Shown here piece by piece: positions 1-8,105 of a DNA stretch of 64,000 bases (positions are counted from its first letter, which is position 1; every line of letters begins with the position of its first letter). The stretch spans positions 62,001 to 126,000 of the forward strand of contig SNWL01000008.1 in NCBI GenBank assembly GCA_004362315.1, given 5' to 3'. The notes below the pieces were generated by a model, which saw nothing but the letters and a program-made list of their open reading frames with translations, made no database searches and had not been told where the DNA came from. The stretch comes from Mycobacterium sp. BK086 (GTDB lineage Bacteria > Actinomycetota > Actinomycetes > Mycobacteriales > Mycobacteriaceae). The position numbers and the translations under genes are program-made.

Positions 1-522
1 GTGCTGTTCGACGAGGTCGAGAAGGCTCACCCGGACGTGTTCGACGTACTGCTGCAGGTTCTCGATGAAGGACGGCTGACCGATGGTCAGGGCCGCACGG
101 TCGACTTCCGCAACACCATCCTCATCCTGACCTCCAACCTGGGGTCGGGCGGCACCGAGGAGCAGGTGATGGCGGCGGTGCGCGCGGCCTTCAAGCCGGA
201 GTTCATCAACCGTCTCGACGATGTGCTCATCTTCGACGCGCTGAACCCCGACGAACTGGTCCAGATCGTGGATATCCAACTGGCACAGCTGCAGAAGCGG
301 CTGTCCCAGCGTCGCCTGGAATTGCAGGTGTCGCTCGAAGCCAAGCAGTGGCTCGCCGACCGCGGGTTCGACCCGCTCTACGGTGCTCGGCCGCTGCGGC
401 GGCTGGTGCAGCAGGCCATCGGCGATCAGCTGGCCAAGCTGTTGCTCGCCGGTGAGGTGCACGATGGTGACGTCGTGCCGGTCAATGTGGCTCCGGACGG
501 CGAATCGCTGGTTCTGGGCTGA
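1..522 (+). CDS. clpB: ClpB chaperone, C-terminal part (cut by window edge)
   Basis: This is the last 173 residues of the ClpB disaggregase, the hexameric AAA+ ATPase that works with DnaK/DnaJ/GrpE to extract proteins from aggregates in the cytoplasm. The visible part starts inside the Walker B motif of the second ATPase domain (LFDEVEKAHPDVF), then shows sensor 1 (ILTSN), the arginine-finger stretch (FKPEFINRLDD) and the sensor 2 motif (GARPLRR) of the C-terminal small domain. The gene clearly begins upstream of the window, so the first codon here is not a start. It ends with TGA and is followed at once by a strong hairpin terminator shared with the convergent tetR gene. HrcA/SigH-type control is expected for the family but its promoter is not in view. 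Confidence 0.95.
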   Translation: MLFDEVEKAHPDVFDVLLQVLDEGRLTDGQGRTVDFRNTILILTSNLGSGGTEEQVMAAVRAAFKPEFINRLDDVLIFDALNPDELVQIVDIQLAQLQKRLSQRRLELQVSLEAKQWLADRGFDPLYGARPLRRLVQQAIGDQLAKLLLAGEVHDGDVVPVNVAPDGESLVLG

Positions 523-535
523 GTGCCCGATGCAA

Positions 536-567
536 GGGTCCCCGCACGAAAAGTGCGGGGACCCTTT
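536..567. terminator. Bidirectional intrinsic-type terminator between clpB and tetR
   Basis: A perfect 12-bp stem (536-547 with 553-564, GC-rich) closes a 5-base loop (GAAAA) and is followed by TTTG. It lies 13 bases after the clpB stop and 4 bases before the end of the convergent tetR gene, so it can serve both strands. Confidence 0.85.
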
Positions 568-570
568 GCG

Positions 571-1125
571 TTAGGCGTCGGGTAGGCCCAGCGCGGCGAG
601 CGCGCCGGTGACCGTCGCCTCGCGCAACCGGCGCGGCGGGCTGTCCGGAAATTGCAGGCAGCAATCCTGTAGTCCGCCGAAGGCGATGACGCCTCGCGCC
701 GATTGTTCCAGCGTTGGTCGTCGGCCGAACACCAACGTGCACAAGCGTTCTCGCCAGGCCAAGAGCTTGTCGATCAGTCCCAGATCGGCCAGGGTGCTGA
801 GCTCGGTGACGATCAGCAGCAGGTCCGCGCGATGCCGGTAATGAAAGTCGAAGTACCCCTCGAGTAGCGCACGCGGGGTGGCCGGATCTGTCGCGGCACG
901 GGCTTCTTGATCGGCCACGAACCGCTCACCCTCGTCGATCAGCGGCTGCAGAATGCTGCGGACCAGATCTTCGCGTGACTTGAAGTGGTAGTAGAGCGCG
1001 GGCTTGGTGATGCCGAGCCGGTCGGCGATGTCTTGGAGGCTCGTCCGCTGGACGCCCTTCTGGCCGAACAGCTCGCGCGCGACGTCCTGGATCCGCTCTC
1101 GGGTCCCTGACGCAGGTCTGCTCAC
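571..1125 (-). CDS. TetR-family transcriptional repressor
   Basis: This is a 184-residue TetR regulator. The N-terminal helix-turn-helix is typical (residues about 10-55, with LQDIADRLGITKPALYYHFK and the recognition helix TKPALYYHF); the rest is a helical ligand-binding domain of unknown specificity. The gene is transcribed divergently from an FAD monooxygenase and hydrolase pair, and the 81-bp gap between them carries two copies of a 17-bp operator-like sequence. The simplest reading is a local autorepressor that releases the monooxygenase operon when it binds an aromatic or lipophilic ligand. The ligand is inferred only from context. It converges with clpB over the hairpin at 536-567. Confidence 0.9.
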   Translation of the reverse strand: MSRPASGTRERIQDVARELFGQKGVQRTSLQDIADRLGITKPALYYHFKSREDLVRSILQPLIDEGERFVADQEARAATDPATPRALLEGYFDFHYRHRADLLLIVTELSTLADLGLIDKLLAWRERLCTLVFGRRPTLEQSARGVIAFGGLQDCCLQFPDSPPRRLREATVTGALAALGLPDA

Positions 1126-1138
1126 GTAGCCACCCTAG

Positions 1139-1192
1139 CTGACCGATCGTTAAGTAAGCTGTATCGTGTGTACTTACCGATCGTTAAGTAAG
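1139..1192. promoter_or_regulatory. Divergent promoter with two TetR operator copies
   Basis: The sequence ACCGATCGTTAAGTAAG occurs twice, at 1142-1158 and 1176-1192, 34 bp apart. The second copy sits in a 20-bp near-palindrome (1171-1190, 18 of 20 positions symmetric). A candidate rightward promoter is CTGACC (1139-1144), 17-bp spacer, TATCGT (1162-1167), so one copy overlaps the -35 side and the other lies just downstream of the start of transcription, a usual repressor layout. Confidence 0.75.
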
Positions 1193-1206
1193 TGAAAGGG
1201 GTCGCC

Positions 1207-2424
1207 ATGCGCGTACTCATCTCGGGCGCCAGCATCGCCGGACCGGTGCTGGCCTACTGGCTCACTCGTCGCGGTTTCGACGTGACGGTGGTCGAACGGG
1301 CGCCCGCGCTGCGCAAGACGGGCGGTCACGCCGTCGACCTGTTCCGCCCCGCGATGAACATCTCCGAACAGATGGGCGTGATCGAGCAGATCCAGGCACG
1401 GGCCACCGGCACCACGCGAATGATCCTGCAACGCACCCGGGGACGACGACCGGTCGAGGTCGACTACCTGAAGCTCGTCGGCGTCATCTCCGACCGGCAC
1501 GTCGAAATCATGCGCGACGACCTGAGTCAGATCTACTACGACGCTGGCCGCGACCACGTCGAGTACCTCTTCGGCGACCAGATCACCGCGATCGCCGACG
1601 ACGGCACAGTCGATTTCGCCCAGTCGGCACAGCGCCGCTACGACATCGTGATCGGCGCCGACGGCCTGCACTCCGGGGTCCGACAGCTCGTCTTCGGTTC
1701 CGACGCCGGACACAGCAGGTTCCTCGGTGGCTACCTGGCTGTGCTGTCGGTGCCGAAAGAGCTTGCGCGCGATGGGGAAATGACGAACTTCCTGGACGCC
1801 AGGCGATGGGCGATGATCTACACGGCCGACCATCTCGACGATGCCCGTGCGGTGTTCCTGTTCCGCCCCGAACAGCCGTTGGAGTATCACCACCGCGACG
1901 ACGCCCGGCAGCGCGCCCTGTTACGCGCCGCGTTCACCGGCCTGAATCCGACGGTCGACCGCTGGCTCGCCGAACTCGACGGCCCGGGCACCTTATACTT
2001 CGACTCGATCACTCAACTGGAGCTCACCAGCTGGTCACGTGGCCGCGTCACTCTGGTCGGCGACGCGGGCTACTGCCCGGGCCCGGCCGTCGGAGGCAGC
2101 ACCAGCCTCGCGGTGCTGGGCGCTTACGTGCTGGCCGGCGAACTCGAGCGGGCCGGCGGCGACCACGTCGAGGCTTTCGCCAACTACGAGGCGGTGATGG
2201 CCGATCCGGTACGGCACAGCCGCGCGTTCGCCCGCACGGTGGCCAAATCGCTGGTGCCGCGCTCGGAGTTGGGGGTGTGGGCACTGGTCGCCGCGGGCCG
2301 CGTCCTCGACGCGCTGCCGGCCGGGTTGACCACGGCCGTCGCCAAACTCAACAACAAGGGCATCCGGCTCTACGACGCCATGGGTTATCCCGACTACCCG
2401 GTGCCGGCCTCTGCTATTGATTGA
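1207..2424 (+). CDS. FAD-dependent monooxygenase (PHBH fold)
   Basis: This 405-residue flavoprotein belongs to the p-hydroxybenzoate hydroxylase-like group of single-component NAD(P)H monooxygenases. It shows the N-terminal dinucleotide-binding turn (GASIAGPVLAYWL, about residues 6-18), the central DG motif (GADGLHSGVR) and the C-terminal GD motif (VTLVGDAGYCPGPAVGG), which together hold FAD and NAD(P)H. The ATG at 1207 is chosen because AAAGGGG lies 5 bases upstream; the GTG at 1192 overlaps the operator. The stop overlaps the next start (TGATG), so the two are coupled. The substrate cannot be read from sequence; tetracycline-, aromatic- and antibiotic-hydroxylating relatives all look alike. 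Control by the divergent TetR is likely. Confidence 0.85.
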   Translation: MRVLISGASIAGPVLAYWLTRRGFDVTVVERAPALRKTGGHAVDLFRPAMNISEQMGVIEQIQARATGTTRMILQRTRGRRPVEVDYLKLVGVISDRHVEIMRDDLSQIYYDAGRDHVEYLFGDQITAIADDGTVDFAQSAQRRYDIVIGADGLHSGVRQLVFGSDAGHSRFLGGYLAVLSVPKELARDGEMTNFLDARRWAMIYTADHLDDARAVFLFRPEQPLEYHHRDDARQRALLRAAFTGLNPTVDRWLAELDGPGTLYFDSITQLELTSWSRGRVTLVGDAGYCPGPAVGGSTSLAVLGAYVLAGELERAGGDHVEAFANYEAVMADPVRHSRAFARTVAKSLVPRSELGVWALVAAGRVLDALPAGLTTAVAKLNNKGIRLYDAMGYPDYPVPASAID

Positions 2425-3785
2425 TGGTGCCGACTGATCCCGTCATCACCGCGGTCCCCGGAGAGCCGAACCTGCTGACCGGCGCCTACGACCTGGCCAG
2501 CGTCGGCTACCGCGCCGACGAGTATTTCGTCGCGGGCACCGCCGCCTCGTACGCGCCGCCGGACACCGCTGACTACACCACCCGCATCGTGGTGCTCCAG
2601 CCGTTGGACCCCGCCGCCTGGAACGGCACCGTCGTCGTCGAATGGCTCAATGTCAGCGGCGGGATCGACGCACCCGCCGTCTGGTTCATGGCGCACCGCG
2701 AGATCGTCCGGGCCGGCTATGCGTATGTCGTCGTCTCGGCTCAGCGGGTCGGGATTGAGGGCGGCCTCAGTCTCGTTGGCGATGCGTCCCTGAAAACCCT
2801 CGATCCACAACGGTATTCACGCCTGCACCATCCTGGCGACAGCTTCGCCTACGACATCTTCACTCAGATCGGGCGCGCCGTGCGCGCGGGTGCGATCGAC
2901 GACCTCGAACCGCAGTTCGTCCTGGCCGCGGGGGAGTCGCAATCGGCCACCTTCCTGACCACCTATGTCAACGACGTCGATCCCGACGCCGGCGTCTACG
3001 ACGGTTTCCTGATCCACTCCCGGTTCGGGTCGGCGGCACCGCTGGACGGGACATCTCTGCTCGACGAATCCGGGGAGTTCCACACTCGCCCGGTGCCGTT
3101 CCGGGCCGACCTGCGCGCGCCGGTGCTGGCCGTGATCACCGAAACCGACCTGCTCGGTGCGCGGTTGCTCGGTTACGTCCACGCTCGTGTGCCGGATACC
3201 GAAACACTGCGGGTCTGGGAGATCCCCGGCTCGGCGCACGCCGACAACTACACGATCAAGGTGGGCTTCATCGACAACGGATCGGTGCCCCTGGACCAGA
3301 TCGTGGCGGCCTACGCGCCGACCAACGAACTGATGGGTCAGCAGCTGCCGCACTTCATCAACTTCGCCCCGCAGCACCATTACGTCCTGCAGGCCGCGCT
3401 CGCCGGGCTGCACGACTGGGTGCGCACCGGGCAGCCCGTGCCGACCGCGCCCCGGATCGACCTGACCGACGCCGACCCGCCGGCAATCGCGGTGGATGCG
3501 AACGGCCTGGCCATCGGTGGGCTGCGCACCCCGTGGGTGGACGTCCCGACCGCCCGCACCTCGGGCGAGGGTGCTGACGACGAGAACGTGCTGCTCGCGA
3601 TCTTCGGCTCGGGGGAGCCCTTCGACTCCGAGACGCTGGCCAGGCTGTATCCGGGTGGACGGGCCGAGTACCTCGAGCGCTTCACTCTGGCGCTGGACCG
3701 AGCGATCGGGGCCGGTTTCCTGCTGCCGGCCGACCGCTCGGAAATCCTCGAGCTCGCCGCGGCGGTCTTCCCGGCGGGGGATTAG
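2424..3785 (+). CDS. Alpha/beta hydrolase domain protein
   Basis: This 453-residue protein matches the large alpha/beta-hydrolase group seen beside catabolic genes in actinobacteria. The nucleophile elbow is GESQS (in LAAGESQSATF, about residues 172-176), and a late histidine in GSAHAD could complete the triad. There is no signal peptide, so it is probably cytoplasmic. The ATG at 2424 overlaps the TGA of the monooxygenase gene by one base, indicating translational coupling and a joint pathway: oxygenation followed by ester or lactone hydrolysis is a reasonable inference. The TTG at 2421 would add one residue and is less likely. Function beyond hydrolase is unknown. Confidence 0.8.
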   Translation: MVPTDPVITAVPGEPNLLTGAYDLASVGYRADEYFVAGTAASYAPPDTADYTTRIVVLQPLDPAAWNGTVVVEWLNVSGGIDAPAVWFMAHREIVRAGYAYVVVSAQRVGIEGGLSLVGDASLKTLDPQRYSRLHHPGDSFAYDIFTQIGRAVRAGAIDDLEPQFVLAAGESQSATFLTTYVNDVDPDAGVYDGFLIHSRFGSAAPLDGTSLLDESGEFHTRPVPFRADLRAPVLAVITETDLLGARLLGYVHARVPDTETLRVWEIPGSAHADNYTIKVGFIDNGSVPLDQIVAAYAPTNELMGQQLPHFINFAPQHHYVLQAALAGLHDWVRTGQPVPTAPRIDLTDADPPAIAVDANGLAIGGLRTPWVDVPTARTSGEGADDENVLLAIFGSGEPFDSETLARLYPGGRAEYLERFTLALDRAIGAGFLLPADRSEILELAAAVFPAGD

Positions 3786-3861
3786 CGGGCAACCCGGGAA
3801 GATCTCGGCGCGTAATGGGCTTGTGACCTGCTGGAGTTCTCGCAACCGGGCAGTGAACAGA

Positions 3862-3874
3862 TACGCTACGTCTA
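3862..3874 (+). promoter_or_regulatory. Probable leaderless promoter (-10 element)
   Basis: TACGCT at 3862-3867 fits the mycobacterial TANNNT -10 pattern and ends 7 bases before the ATG at 3875. No Shine-Dalgarno sequence precedes that ATG, so transcription probably begins at the start codon. Confidence 0.5.
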
Positions 3875-4648
3875 ATGGTTCCGTTCTGGTTCACGCTGTC
3901 CGCACTCTGCTTTGTGGGTGCGGCGGTGCTGTTGTACGTCGACATCGGTCGTCGACGTGGCTTGGGCCGCCGCCGCAAGTCCTGGGCGCGGTCGCACGGG
4001 TTCGACTTCGAACCCGAGTCTGCCGAGATCATCGACCGCTGGAAACGCGGCGTGATGTCGACAGTCGGCGATGTCACCGCGCGCAATGTCGTGCTGGGTC
4101 AGATCCGGGGCGAGGCGGTGTACATCTTCGACCTCGAGGACGTCGCCACCGTGATCGCCCTGCACCGCAAGGTCGGCACCAACGTGGTGATGGATCTGCG
4201 ACTCAAGGGCATCGCCGAGCCGCGCGAGAGCGACGTCTGGCTGCTGGGTGCGATCGGCCCGCGGATGGTCTACTCGACCAATCTCGACGCCGCCCGCCGG
4301 GCGTGCGACCGCCGGATGGTCACCTTCGCCCACACCGCTCCGGACTGCGCCGAAATCATGTGGAACGAACAGAACTGGACGCTGGTGTCGATGCCGATCG
4401 GCAGCACCCGCGCCCAGTGGGACGAGGGGCTGCGGACCGTGCGGCAGTTCAACGACCTGCTTCGGGTGCTGCCCCCGACCTCACAGCCGGCCCTGCCACA
4501 GTCCGCCGGGCGTCGCAACGCCTCCCCTGGTCGCCCGCTGGCGCCCGCCGGTCGCCGCGAGCTGCCACCGGGACACGCCGAGGCCCCGCCCCCGCTGCGC
4601 CCGCAGCAGCCGCGGAACGGCACACAGGCTCCCAACTACCAGCGCTGA
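3875..4648 (+). CDS. Rv0383c-like membrane-anchored protein
   Basis: The 257-residue product begins with one hydrophobic segment (about residues 2-22) followed by an arginine-rich stretch (GRRRGLGRRRK), so it is probably a single-pass membrane protein with a cytoplasmic body. Residues about 35-195 form a globular domain without a motif I recognise; the last 60 residues are rich in Pro, Arg and Ala and look disordered. Its position between clpB and pyrE matches M. tuberculosis Rv0383c, a conserved protein of unknown function. It appears to be read from its own leaderless promoter. No function is proposed. Confidence 0.8.
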   Translation: MVPFWFTLSALCFVGAAVLLYVDIGRRRGLGRRRKSWARSHGFDFEPESAEIIDRWKRGVMSTVGDVTARNVVLGQIRGEAVYIFDLEDVATVIALHRKVGTNVVMDLRLKGIAEPRESDVWLLGAIGPRMVYSTNLDAARRACDRRMVTFAHTAPDCAEIMWNEQNWTLVSMPIGSTRAQWDEGLRTVRQFNDLLRVLPPTSQPALPQSAGRRNASPGRPLAPAGRRELPPGHAEAPPPLRPQQPRNGTQAPNYQR

Positions 4649-4653
4649 GCCGA

Positions 4654-4665
4654 TAGGGTCTCCGG
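4654..4665 (+). promoter_or_regulatory. -10 element TAGGGT ahead of the pyrE region
   Basis: TAGGGT at 4654-4659 is a good mycobacterial -10 and lies 6 bases before the GTG at 4666, consistent with a leaderless transcript that reads the SDR remnant and pyrE. The same hexamer precedes purA at 53043-53048. Confidence 0.55.
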
Positions 4666-4926
4666 GTGCCCCGTCCCGTCGAGCTGATCACCGGGCCTAC
4701 CGCCGGTCTGGGCGGAGGCTATGCCCGCCGCTACGCGCGTGACGGCTACAACCTGGTTCTGGTCGCACGAAATGTGGAGCGCCTCGAGAACCTCGCGGCC
4801 AAGGGCAAGATCATCAGCATTCCCAGCCTGCAGTACAAGGTGCTGACCACGGTCGGCCGGCTGGTTCCGCGCGGAGTGGTCCGCGCGGTCAACAACACGA
4901 TGGGGAGAAGCCGTGGCCGCACCTGA
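4666..4926 (+). pseudogene. Short-chain dehydrogenase remnant with a large in-frame internal deletion
   Basis: This ORF has only 86 codons but carries both ends of a short-chain dehydrogenase. Residues 1-44 are the N-terminal Rossmann start ([20 protein letters not shown], then [16 protein letters not shown]), and from about residue 45 it jumps to a C-terminal tail of the type [19 protein letters not shown]. The middle of a normal 260-residue enzyme, including the NNAG and YxxxK motifs, is missing, so it cannot be catalytic. The frame is intact across the junction. It starts at a GTG just after a -10 element and its last 14 bases overlap the start of pyrE, so it may survive as a leader ORF that delivers ribosomes to pyrE. 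The alternative is simple decay. Confidence 0.7.
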
Positions 4927-5473
4927 TCTCAACGCCGCCGAGCGTGCCGAACTCGCCGAGCTGGTCCGCCAGCTGTCGGTGGTGTTCGGTCGCGTCACCC
5001 TGTCCTCCGGCAAGGAGGCCGACTACTACGTCGACCTGCGCCGCGCCACCCTGCACCACAAGGCCGCGCCGCTGATCGGCCGGCTGGTGCGCGAGCTCAC
5101 CGCCGACTGGGACTATGACGCGGTCGGTGGACTGACCATGGGCGCGGACCCGGTGGCCGGCGCGGTGATGCATGCGCCGGGCCGTCCGATCGACGCTTTC
5201 GTGGTGCGTAAGGCGCTGAAAAGCCATGGGATGCAACGCCTCATCGAAGGCGCCGACGTTGCGGGCAAGCGGGTTCTGGTGGTCGAGGACACCAGCACGA
5301 CCGGCGGGTCGGCGCTGACCGCTGTGCATGCGGTGCTCGAGGCGGGTGCGACGGTCGTGGGTGTCGCGACGGTGGTGGACCGGGCGACCGGCGCGGCCGA
5401 GGCGATCGAGGCCGAAGGAGTGCCCTACCGCAGTGTTTTGGGTCTGGCCGACCTCGGGCTGCCGACGTCCTGA
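4913..5473 (+). CDS. pyrE: Orotate phosphoribosyltransferase
   Basis: PyrE joins orotate and PRPP to give orotidine 5'-phosphate, the fifth step of UMP synthesis in the cytoplasm. The 186-residue protein has the type I PRTase PRPP loop ([15 protein letters not shown], residues about 121-135) and the lysine-rich segment [10 protein letters not shown] that contacts PRPP; its length is normal. The GTG at 4913 is chosen because GGGGAG lies 5 bases upstream. It overlaps the preceding SDR remnant by 14 bases and is followed after 2 bases by a hypothetical gene, so the three are likely cotranscribed. Its place after clpB and the Rv0383c-like gene matches Rv0382c. Confidence 0.95.
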   Translation: MAAPDLNAAERAELAELVRQLSVVFGRVTLSSGKEADYYVDLRRATLHHKAAPLIGRLVRELTADWDYDAVGGLTMGADPVAGAVMHAPGRPIDAFVVRKALKSHGMQRLIEGADVAGKRVLVVEDTSTTGGSALTAVHAVLEAGATVVGVATVVDRATGAAEAIEAEGVPYRSVLGLADLGLPTS

Positions 5474-5475
5474 CG

Positions 5476-6243
5476 GTGAGCACTGACGAGGAGTCCATCG
5501 AGGCTTCGGAATACGAGTGGGACTACGTCGTCGACGTGATCTGTGCCGGCGCCGGTCTCGGCGCGCTGGCGCACGCGCTCTGGTCCTCGGAGCTGGACCT
5601 CGACGTCGAATTGGCCGACGCTGAATTGTCTTTGGAGACAGCCGATCCCGATACCTTCGCATACCTGCAGTCGATGACCGAAGATCTGGGTCCGGTGGGA
5701 GACCGGGCGATGGAGCTGGCCGTCGCGCACGTCAAACCCGTGGTGGTCAGCACGGACCGCAAGGCCACGATCGAACCGTTCTTCGGCTCGCGGCTGCGCG
5801 ACTTCTCGGCGCGCTGTGTCGCCTCCCCGTTTGGCGTCATCTACAGCCAGGTACCCGACGCCATGACCGCGATGTACAGTGCCGGCGAAACGATCCGGGT
5901 GGCTCTTCTCGGCGAATTTCGGCCTGAAACCGACCGTCCCGGTGGGGAATTGGCCGAATGGCTACGTCAGCAGGCCGATGAGCGAGGACTGCTCGACGAG
6001 TCCGGTACGGCGTTGCGACGGCTGGTCTTCGAGGACGGTCGCGTTGCGGGCGCGGAATTGTCCACGGGGTCCGGGACGCGGCTGGTGCGCGCGGTTGTCG
6101 GTGTCGCCCTGTCGATCGGACCCACACCTGCCAGCGCCGAATGGCCGGTTCAGGACACGCTGCCCACGGGGGCGCCGCAGATCGCCGTCGTGAGTCGCAC
6201 CGCGAGCCGATTCGGCCTCGTCGAGCTGCTGTACGGCTGCTGA
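5476..6243 (+). CDS. Hypothetical protein with Rossmann-like N terminus
   Basis: The 255-residue product starts at GTG 5476, two bases after the pyrE stop. Residues about 14-34 (YVVDVICAGAGLGALAHAL) resemble the beta-alpha-beta nucleotide-binding turn GxGxxG of FAD or NAD proteins, and the whole length looks like a shortened FAD-dependent oxidoreductase (a later segment GTRLVRAVVGVALSIGPTPA resembles the usual ATD-type strand), but the catalytic parts of such enzymes are not evident. It may be a degenerate or regulatory member of that fold. It shares the pyrE transcript and converges with the GGDEF/EAL gene 8 bases downstream. Function is unknown. Confidence 0.65.
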   Translation: MSTDEESIEASEYEWDYVVDVICAGAGLGALAHALWSSELDLDVELADAELSLETADPDTFAYLQSMTEDLGPVGDRAMELAVAHVKPVVVSTDRKATIEPFFGSRLRDFSARCVASPFGVIYSQVPDAMTAMYSAGETIRVALLGEFRPETDRPGGELAEWLRQQADERGLLDESGTALRRLVFEDGRVAGAELSTGSGTRLVRAVVGVALSIGPTPASAEWPVQDTLPTGAPQIAVVSRTASRFGLVELLYGC

Positions 6244-6251
6244 ATCGAACT

Positions 6252-8105
6252 TCAGGGTGTGGAAAAATCCACCGGGATAGTCTTTTTCGCCAGTAGCTCG
6301 GCCATCGCGTCGGCCGGTATCGGGCGGGACAACAAGAACCCCTGAGCGCGGTGGCAGCCGTGCTGGAGCAAGGTCTTCGCGGCAGTCGGCGACTCGACCC
6401 CCTCGGCCACCAGCTCCAGGTTGAACGCCTCGGCCAGTGCGATGATCGCCCGCACGATGGCCAGGTCTTCCGGGTTGGTCCCGAGATCGAAGACGAACCC
6501 CTTGTCGATCTTGAGGGTGTCGACCGGAAGTGATTTCAGGTGTGTCAGCACGCTGTAACCGGTGCCGAAGTCGTCGATCGCGACCTGGACGCCGACGTCC
6601 TTGAGCCCGGCCAGGGTGATGCGTGTTGTCTCGATGTCTTGCACGACAACGCTTTCGGTGATCTCCAGGCACACCGACTTGGCGTCGAGGTTGTATTCGG
6701 CGATCGTGTCGGCCACGGATTCGACGAACCCGTCGGTGACCAGCTGGACGGGGGAGACATTGATCCGAATGACCGCATCCTTGCCGATTCCGCTGGCCTG
6801 CCAGCCGCTGAATTCCTTGCAGGCGGCGCGCATCACCCAGCGGCCCAATTCGCCTGCGAGATTGATCGATTCGGCGACGTTGATGAACGAATCCGGCAAC
6901 AGCAGACCGCGCGTCGGGTGCTGCCAACGGACCAAGGCCTCGGTCGCCAGGATTTCTCCGGTGCGCATGTCGACCTCGGGCAGGTAGTGCAGGGTCAGCG
7001 ATCCGGCGTCGATCACGTTCTGCAGATGCAGCTCGATGTCGTTGCGGAATTCACTCTTCAACGACATCTCGTCGGTGAACATCGCGATCTTGTTGCCGCC
7101 TGCATTCTTGGCGTTGAGCACCGCCTGGTCGGCTCGGCGCAGCAAATCCGACGTGGTGTCGCGGCCCGGAACTCCCAGTGCGACACCGGCACTGACGGTG
7201 CGCGTGAGCATCTCGCCGCCGATCGTCACCCGGTCGCGCAACACTGCTTGCAGCCGGTGCGCCAAAGCCAGCGCGGCGTCGGCGTCCATCGGGCCCGCCG
7301 GCACGACGACGAACTCGTCACCGCCGAGGCGGGCGATCAGGTCCTCACCGCCGGTTTCCTCGCGCAGTCGTTCGGCGAACGCCTGAATGAACCAGTCGCC
7401 GGCGTGGTGGCCGAGGTAGTCGTTGATGGCCTTGAGCCGGTCGAGGTCGAGGAACAGCGCCGAGACCGGCCCGGGCCGATCCGCCCGCAGCCGGTCGTCG
7501 AGATAGGCCAGCAGCGCCCGGCGGTTGTGCAGTCCGGTCAGGTCGTCATGCTCGGCGAGATAGCGCAGCTCTTCCTCGGCGACCACCCGCGCCTGCACCT
7601 GGGCGAACAACGACGCGATCGCCTGCAGCGCATTCAACTCCTCCGGCGACCAGTCCTTGATCCCGATTTTGATGAACCCGATGCACCCGGTCGTCGTGTC
7701 GCCGGAGAGCAGTGGGACCGAGGCGAGCGAAGGCAGCGCGACACCGCTGGCCTCTTGGACCCGGCGCTGGTAGTCATCGGCATCGCCGTCGTCCGGGATC
7801 GGCTCGGGGTCGGGGGAGAAGAAGACGGGCTCCTTGGCGTTCTCGGCAGCCGCGAATATCGGGTCGGCGTCGGCGAAGTACACCACCCCGAGCGGGTCCG
7901 GATCGGGCACGTCGGGGCGCGGCGGCCACTCTGCGATCAGCTTCGTGGCGCGGATGGCGTGGTCGTTGTAGCGCAGGAAACTGAAGTCGACACCGAAGGA
8001 CGCCACCAGGTCCGCAAGCACGTCCTGACTCACCTGAGCCGAGGTGGCCGACGTGGCCGCCATCAGTTTGGTGGCCACGCTCGTGACGAGGGTGTCGAGC
8101 GCCAT
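6252..8105 (-). CDS. GAF-GGDEF-EAL cyclic-di-GMP enzyme
   Basis: This 617-residue protein can both make and degrade cyclic-di-GMP. Residues about 15-185 form a GAF-type sensor domain; the diguanylate cyclase domain has an intact GGDEF motif (261-265); the phosphodiesterase domain has EAL (389-391), DDFGTGYS and the lysine segment (LKIDKGF), all expected for activity. The RxxD product-inhibition site that normally sits just before GGDEF is absent. No membrane segment is seen, so it is cytosolic. The arrangement and length match Rv1354c and M. smegmatis DcpA. Its ATG overlaps the stop of the E1-nitroreductase gene by one base (TAATG), so its synthesis is coupled to that enzyme. The GAF ligand is unknown. 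Confidence 0.9.
   Translation of the reverse strand: MALDTLVTSVATKLMAATSATSAQVSQDVLADLVASFGVDFSFLRYNDHAIRATKLIAEWPPRPDVPDPDPLGVVYFADADPIFAAAENAKEPVFFSPDPEPIPDDGDADDYQRRVQEASGVALPSLASVPLLSGDTTTGCIGFIKIGIKDWSPEELNALQAIASLFAQVQARVVAEEELRYLAEHDDLTGLHNRRALLAYLDDRLRADRPGPVSALFLDLDRLKAINDYLGHHAGDWFIQAFAERLREETGGEDLIARLGGDEFVVVPAGPMDADAALALAHRLQAVLRDRVTIGGEMLTRTVSAGVALGVPGRDTTSDLLRRADQAVLNAKNAGGNKIAMFTDEMSLKSEFRNDIELHLQNVIDAGSLTLHYLPEVDMRTGEILATEALVRWQHPTRGLLLPDSFINVAESINLAGELGRWVMRAACKEFSGWQASGIGKDAVIRINVSPVQLVTDGFVESVADTIAEYNLDAKSVCLEITESVVVQDIETTRITLAGLKDVGVQVAIDDFGTGYSVLTHLKSLPVDTLKIDKGFVFDLGTNPEDLAIVRAIIALAEAFNLELVAEGVESPTAAKTLLQHGCHRAQGFLLSRPIPADAMAELLAKKTIPVDFSTP

Noticed and set aside
7290..7330. 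Inhibitory I-site before GGDEF
   Set aside because: The RxxD motif expected five residues upstream is absent (GGEDLIARL precedes GGDEF).
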